DNA from: DATAEE01 sp963725145
GTDB lineage: Bacteria > Acidobacteriota > Vicinamibacteria > Vicinamibacterales > 2-12-FULL-66-21
Direction: 5' to 3'
Assembly (NCBI GenBank): GCA_963725145.1
Contig: CAVRXL010000012.1
Span: 434,001-498,000, forward strand
Length of the DNA: 64,000 nucleotides
In this document: piece by piece, positions 60,435 to 64,000 of the stretch
How the letters are laid out: every line of letters begins with the position of its first letter
Position numbering within the stretch: position 1 is the first letter of the stretch
Program-made: the position numbers and the translations under genes
Notes under the pieces: generated by a model
The model's database searches: none
Told to the model about the DNA's origin: nothing
Seen by the model: the letters and a program-made list of their open reading frames with translations, nothing else

Positions 60435-61937
60435 CTACTTCCGAATAACGAAGTGGTCGAACACGAGGGCATCCAGACCGGTGCCGAAGAAGACCCGCAC
60501 CGCGTCGCGAGGACTGCAGACGATCGGCTCGCGGAAGCCATTGAACGAGGTGTTGACGACGATCGGAAGGCCGGCTGCCTGCCCGAACGCCTCGAGAAGG
60601 GCACGAAACCGCCGAGGTCCATCGGAACCGACGGTCTGAACGCGGACGGCCGCGTTCGGTCCGGGGAGAATGTGGCGGAACCGCTGCCGGTCCGTCGGGA
60701 CGTATTGGCATTCCATGAACGGCGAAGCGAGTGGCCCGTCGAAGTGCTGGCGAACCGCGGCGTCGGGACCGCTGAGGGCATAGCCGCGCCACGGGTCCCG
60801 TTGCTTGAGAAAACGGTTCAGGTTGTCCAGCACATAGGGCGCGAACGGGCTCGCAAGGATAGACCGCCCGCCCAACGCGCGGGGTCCCCATTCCATCGGT
60901 CCGTCGAACCAGGCGACCAATCCCCCTTTCTGGAGCGCCTCGACGGCGATCCCGATCGAATCTGCTTCCGACGCCCACTCGTAACTGAGCTTGCAGTTGT
61001 CGAGCGTCGCCTTGATCTCTTCGGAGCTGTACGAGGGGCCGAGAAACGGGGTCACGGGCTGTCGATGCCCGCTCGCCTGCAGCGCGGTACCGACCGCAAG
61101 TCCGGCGTTGCCGGGGTTGATGGGAATGAATACCTCGTCGAAGTCGCCGCACGCCTTGACCCGCGTGTTGATGTGGCTGTTGAAGAAGAGGCTGCCGCCG
61201 ACACAGAGACGTCGGCGCGTCGGCGTACGGCGGCTGACCTCTCCGAGGAATGCCACCACGAGATCGGCGATGCGCGACTGCAGGGACGCGGCGAGCCCGG
61301 CGGCTTTCTCTCGCGGGGCTGCCGTTCCGACCCAGCCCTGAATACGAGTCTGCCAGTCCGGAGCGACCTCGAGGCGATCGCCATCCAGTTTGAAGAGCTG
61401 CGCGGCGCGATCGTCGAGTCCCGCCGGTTCCAGCCGAGCCAGGGCCTCGAGTCGCTGTTCGCCCCCTTCGCTGGCGAAGCCGAGCGCCTCGGCGCATCGA
61501 GAGTAGATCTCCGCGAATCCCGGACCGTTCCAGGGGCACTGAAGCGGTGTGATCGCGAGCCCCGCACCTTCCCAGACGCTGACCTGCGGGGGTTCGTGGT
61601 CGCACACCACGATCGTCGCGGACTCGAACGGCGACGGCAGAAAGGCCGCGCACGCATGGGCGAAGTGGTGATCGAGATGCACGAGTTCCGTAGCGGTCCG
61701 CGCGGAGCTTGTCTCGGCGACCGCGTACGCGGTCACCTCCGATCGCCGGCGGCCCGATCGTCGCAGGAGCTCGTCGAGGGCTTCGTCCGGGAATCCTGTC
61801 GAATTGAACCCGGCTGCCCGGACCCTGGTGATGCGTTCCTGTTCGCAGATCCCGAGAATCCGCTCCCGGGTGGAAAGCGTCGCGCAGGCGTTGCGCGAGG
61901 CCCCGCCAAGCCCTACGAAGAGATCGGTCGAAGGCAT
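60435..61937 (-). CDS. Carbamoyltransferase family protein, second copy
   Basis: A 500-residue member of the NodU/CmcH family. DHHFAHACAAFLPSPF (metal site), VGGSLFFNSHINTRV, the PMEWGPRALGGRSILASPF stretch and NTSFNGFREPIVCSPRDAVRVFF are all recognisable. It is about 120 residues shorter than the copy at 52758, mostly in the N-terminal domain, and diverges strongly. ILGICEQERITRVR stands for the usual AAAQEERFTRKK. It likely modifies a different position or sugar. It is transcribed against the main locus and divergently from the GT2 gene at 62072. Confidence 0.9.
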   Translation of the reverse strand: MPSTDLFVGLGGASRNACATLSTRERILGICEQERITRVRAAGFNSTGFPDEALDELLRRSGRRRSEVTAYAVAETSSARTATELVHLDHHFAHACAAFLPSPFESATIVVCDHEPPQVSVWEGAGLAITPLQCPWNGPGFAEIYSRCAEALGFASEGGEQRLEALARLEPAGLDDRAAQLFKLDGDRLEVAPDWQTRIQGWVGTAAPREKAAGLAASLQSRIADLVVAFLGEVSRRTPTRRRLCVGGSLFFNSHINTRVKACGDFDEVFIPINPGNAGLAVGTALQASGHRQPVTPFLGPSYSSEEIKATLDNCKLSYEWASEADSIGIAVEALQKGGLVAWFDGPMEWGPRALGGRSILASPFAPYVLDNLNRFLKQRDPWRGYALSGPDAAVRQHFDGPLASPFMECQYVPTDRQRFRHILPGPNAAVRVQTVGSDGPRRFRALLEAFGQAAGLPIVVNTSFNGFREPIVCSPRDAVRVFFGTGLDALVFDHFVIRK

Positions 61938-62071
61938 CAGAGATATCTCGAGTCTTGTGCGCGGCGCATGCGGTTGTCTGGAGCGAGTCGGCGGAGAATA
62001 TCAGAGGGCCGCCGCAGCCAGCAACGGCATCCCTCACCAATCATGAACACGACAGGGAGTGACGGGGAACG

Positions 62072-63085
62072 ATGGCGGTCGTGAGCGTAGTCACCCCCGT
62101 CTACAACGGGGAAGCGTACCTGGCGCAGTGCATCGAGAGCGTTCTCGGGCAGAGCTTCGCCGATTGGGAGTACGTGATCGTCGACAATTGCAGCTCCGAC
62201 CGCTCCCGACGCATCGCGGAGCGATATGCCGGCGACCCACGGATACGAATCTACAGCAACCCCGAGGTGCTCCCCGTCATCTCCAGCTTCAATCGGGCTG
62301 CCACTCTCGTCTCACCCGACGCGCGGTATCTCAAGTTCGTGTGCGCGGACGATCTGCTGTTCCCGGACTGCCTGAAGCTGATGGTCGAAGTGGCGGAGTC
62401 GAATCCGACCGTCAAGCTCGTCGGCGCGTACAAGATTCACGGGCAGCAGGCAGTGTGCGAGGGCCCGGCGTTTCCCGCGCAGGTCGTGCCGGGGAAGGAC
62501 GTCTGCAGGTGGTTCTTCCACGGGAAGCTGGGGATCCTCGGCTCGCAGACCGATCACCTGATCCGGCTGCCCACCATCAACGTGGCGGGCCACGTCTTCG
62601 ATCGGGCCTTTCTGCATGCGGATACCGAGTTCTACGTCCGTCTGCTGAAGGACGGCTCGGACTTCGGATTCGTCCACCAGGTGTTGACGTTCACGCGGAC
62701 CCACGAGTCGTCTGTCAGCAGCGGCCACGCGCATGTGATGGGAACCGGACTGCTCGAGACGCTGGCCATGCTGGTGAAGCACGGTCCTGCGTTCCTGTCC
62801 GAGCCGGAACTGCGCGACGCGGTGCGGGCAGTGCGGAGCGCGTACAGCAGGTTTCTGTTCCGGGTCGCGCTGAAGGTCTGGGATCGGCGGATCTGGAGGT
62901 ACCAGGTCGCCAGCTGGGCGAAGCTGGGTGTTCGCATTGGCCTTCCTGAAATAGCGGCGGCCGGGCTCCGGGAGGCGGTCGCGAGCGCGGCTTCTCCGCG
63001 CGACACCGTGCGCAGGTTGCGGAGTGAGCATGCCCGTGTGCGGGCGCTGAAACGTCAGCCCGCAGGAGGGCATAAGGTTGACTGA
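62072..63085 (+). CDS. Glycosyltransferase family 2
   Basis: A 337-residue GT-A enzyme. Start VVSVVTPVYNGEAYLAQCIESV (in part), donor loop VDNCSSDRS, metal region FVCADDLLFPDCLKLM, and RAFLHADTEFYVRLLKDG in the acceptor domain. The C-terminal 110 residues are helical and basic and may contact membrane lipids. The 134-base gap to the divergent carbamoyltransferase holds both promoters; no clear sigma-54 or sigma-70 match found. Confidence 0.9.
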   Translation: MAVVSVVTPVYNGEAYLAQCIESVLGQSFADWEYVIVDNCSSDRSRRIAERYAGDPRIRIYSNPEVLPVISSFNRAATLVSPDARYLKFVCADDLLFPDCLKLMVEVAESNPTVKLVGAYKIHGQQAVCEGPAFPAQVVPGKDVCRWFFHGKLGILGSQTDHLIRLPTINVAGHVFDRAFLHADTEFYVRLLKDGSDFGFVHQVLTFTRTHESSVSSGHAHVMGTGLLETLAMLVKHGPAFLSEPELRDAVRAVRSAYSRFLFRVALKVWDRRIWRYQVASWAKLGVRIGLPEIAAAGLREAVASAASPRDTVRRLRSEHARVRALKRQPAGGHKVD

Positions 63086-63169
63086 GCGCGAACCAAAGTC
63101 GCGCCAGAAGAGGAGATCCCTCGCCGCCGGTGCTGTCCCGGCCCCTCGGTTAACACCATAAAGTGTAGA

Positions 63170-63186
63170 TAATAAAGCTGTTATTA
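63170..63186. promoter_or_regulatory. AT-rich inverted repeat TAATAA-N5-TTATTA
   Basis: A perfect 6-base inverted repeat with AGCTG as spacer, in one of the few AT-rich spots of this GC-rich window. It lies 128 bases before the start of the Cys-rich gene and just after the GT2 gene (stop at 63085). It may be an operator or a promoter-associated element. No T-run for a terminator. Confidence 0.45.
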
Positions 63187-63195
63187 GCCATGAAA

Positions 63196-63258
63196 CCTGC
63201 CTCACTCGGCAGGAGGGATCTTTGCTGAGATCCCCCTGATCGCCGAGCCAGATCGGCG
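63196..63258 (+). other. Three consecutive stem-loops in the leader of the Cys-rich gene
   Basis: CCTGC/GCAGG with 8-base loop (63196-63213), GGGATCT/AGATCCC with 6-base loop (63215-63234), and CGCCGA/TCGGCG with 6-base loop (63241-63258). All stems are perfect. A fourth weak pair AGCG/CGCT follows (63262-63288). A poor sigma-54-like match (AGGAGGGATCTTTGCT, 63211-63226) overlaps the second stem, so the region is either a structured leader or a promoter. It matches no RNA family I can name. Confidence 0.4.
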
Positions 63259-63313
63259 GGAAGCGCTCCCAAATCGCAGTGAATCGCTCAGCTGTAGGGC
63301 AGAAAGGACCGGC

Positions 63314-64000
63314 GTGTTAGGCCTTCGTGTGGGGGATTGGGTAGAGGTTCGGAGTGCCGAGGAGATCCTCGGCAGCCTCGACGAGAGGCAGTCGCTCGAA
63401 GGCCTTCCGTTCATGCCGGAGATGCTGCAGTACTGCGGAAAAAGGTTCCGCGTCCACAAGACCGCGCACAAGACCTGCGACACGATCCAACGGGCTTCGA
63501 TCCGCCGCATGAGCAACGCCGTTCATCTCGAGGGACTGCGCTGCGACGGCGCCGCACATGGGGGCTGTCAGGCCGGGTGTCTGTTGTTCTGGAAAGAGGC
63601 CTGGCTGAAGCGCGTAAGCTCCGACGTGGCTCACGATCGGATCCGCACCGGGACGGATGGCCTGTCTCACGCCAAGGCGTGCGCGGCCTTGCAGCCCGGG
63701 ACGCGTGTCCCGTCGACCGACGCGTCCGGGGCCGAACGATTCCGGTGCCAGGCGACGGATCTGCTTGCCGCCACGACCGAGGTGCGGAGGCGTGACAGGT
63801 GGGATCCGCGTCTTTATGTGAAGGATCTGACCTCGGGCAACGTCCGGTTCCGGGACTTCATCCGCCACGGGGCCATGGCCGCACTGAATGCGTTTGCGGC
63901 TCGATGGTTCGGTCGAAGACTCCCGCATCTGTGCGGCGCGGCGGTGCATCAGACCCCGACCGGCACCCTGAATCTACAGCCGGGCGAAGCGGTGCAGGTG
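63314..64000 (+). CDS. Conserved Cys-rich protein of unknown function, 3' end outside window
   Basis: From GTG 63314 the frame stays open for 229 codons to the edge. The sequence LRVGDWVEVRSAEEILGSLD, GLPFMPEMLQYCGKRFRV, HKTCDTI and HLEGLRCDGAAHGGCQAGC, then LFWKEAWLKRV recalls an unnamed family seen in polysaccharide loci of several phyla. Four Cys in RCDGAAHGGCQAGC plus the earlier two suggest a metal site. The second part (from VRFRDFIRHGAMAALNAF) resembles a lipid- or helix-rich region. Function unknown; the preceding leader region contains stem-loops. Confidence 0.8.
   Translation, partial: MLGLRVGDWVEVRSAEEILGSLDERQSLEGLPFMPEMLQYCGKRFRVHKTAHKTCDTIQRASIRRMSNAVHLEGLRCDGAAHGGCQAGCLLFWKEAWLKRVSSDVAHDRIRTGTDGLSHAKACAALQPGTRVPSTDASGAERFRCQATDLLAATTEVRRRDRWDPRLYVKDLTSGNVRFRDFIRHGAMAALNAFAARWFGRRLPHLCGAAVHQTPTGTLNLQPGEAVQV

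Noticed and set aside
1..64000. CRISPR arrays, rRNA genes, insertion sequences or prophage
   Set aside because: No spaced direct repeats with unique spacers, no rRNA-like sequence, and no transposase, integrase, capsid or terminase motifs were seen on either strand.

Overview
The window is about 64 kb of GC-rich bacterial DNA, densely packed with genes that often overlap by 1 to 26 bases. A TonB-dependent receptor, an outer-membrane export protein, several beta-barrel-like proteins and an exosortase point to a Gram-negative (diderm) organism. High GC, paired M16 proteases, NamZ (DUF1343), and an exosortase-type polysaccharide locus would fit an Acidobacteriota (Vicinamibacteria-like) genome. 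That placement is an inference; no rRNA or marker gene in the window proves it.

Positions 1 to about 21.3 kb carry housekeeping and accessory genes: the 3' part of a gamma-glutamyltransferase, a catalytic/non-catalytic M16 protease pair, two zinc-type dehydrogenases, a minus-strand operon of an AtzG-like small subunit, an amidase and an alpha/beta hydrolase, a DsbA-like thiol oxidoreductase, pyruvate kinase, an amino-acid permease/SRPBCC/cytochrome c group, a LOG-family protein, a DinB-fold protein, NamZ with a PH-like partner, and a TonB receptor. Two inverted copies of a roughly 90-bp GC-rich repeat lie here (8014-8109 and 20508-20600). A 5-copy GGAGG-containing heptamer array precedes the DinB-fold gene.

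From 21.5 kb to the right end the window is one large exopolysaccharide locus of the exosortase (XrtA-like) type. It opens with divergent regulators: a receiver-PilZ protein, expected to bind c-di-GMP, and a sigma-54 activator that lacks a receiver domain. Next comes the export and chain-length core: an ExeA-like ATPase, a Wza-like exporter, an outer-membrane beta-barrel, a Wzz-like protein and a BY-kinase. After a 622-base gap follow a stand-alone degenerate GGDEF-like protein, an initiating sugar transferase carrying the same domain, precursor enzymes resembling those for diacetamido-uronic acids (two MocA-type dehydrogenases, hexapeptide N-acetyltransferases, two DegT aminotransferases), an exosortase, three polysaccharide-deacetylase-like proteins, FemAB/GNAT-type transferases, an asparagine-synthase-like enzyme without the glutaminase Cys, a Wzy/WaaL-like polymerase, an SGNH hydrolase, five glycosyltransferases (one of them broken), an SxtJ-DUF5989-carbamoyltransferase module, and a second carbamoyltransferase. 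A conserved Cys-rich protein of unknown function runs off the right edge.

Three sequences with the sigma-54 -24/-12 layout and identical spacing precede the activator gene, the GGDEF-like gene and a minus-strand beta-helix gene. They suggest that a sigma-54/c-di-GMP circuit controls the locus. From 55.6 to 60.2 kb almost every gene is broken by single-base frameshifts, and two more interrupt the dehydrogenase/acetyltransferase fusion at 49.4-49.5 kb. This is either local decay or local assembly error. I saw no rRNA, complete tRNA, CRISPR array, insertion sequence, integrase or prophage.
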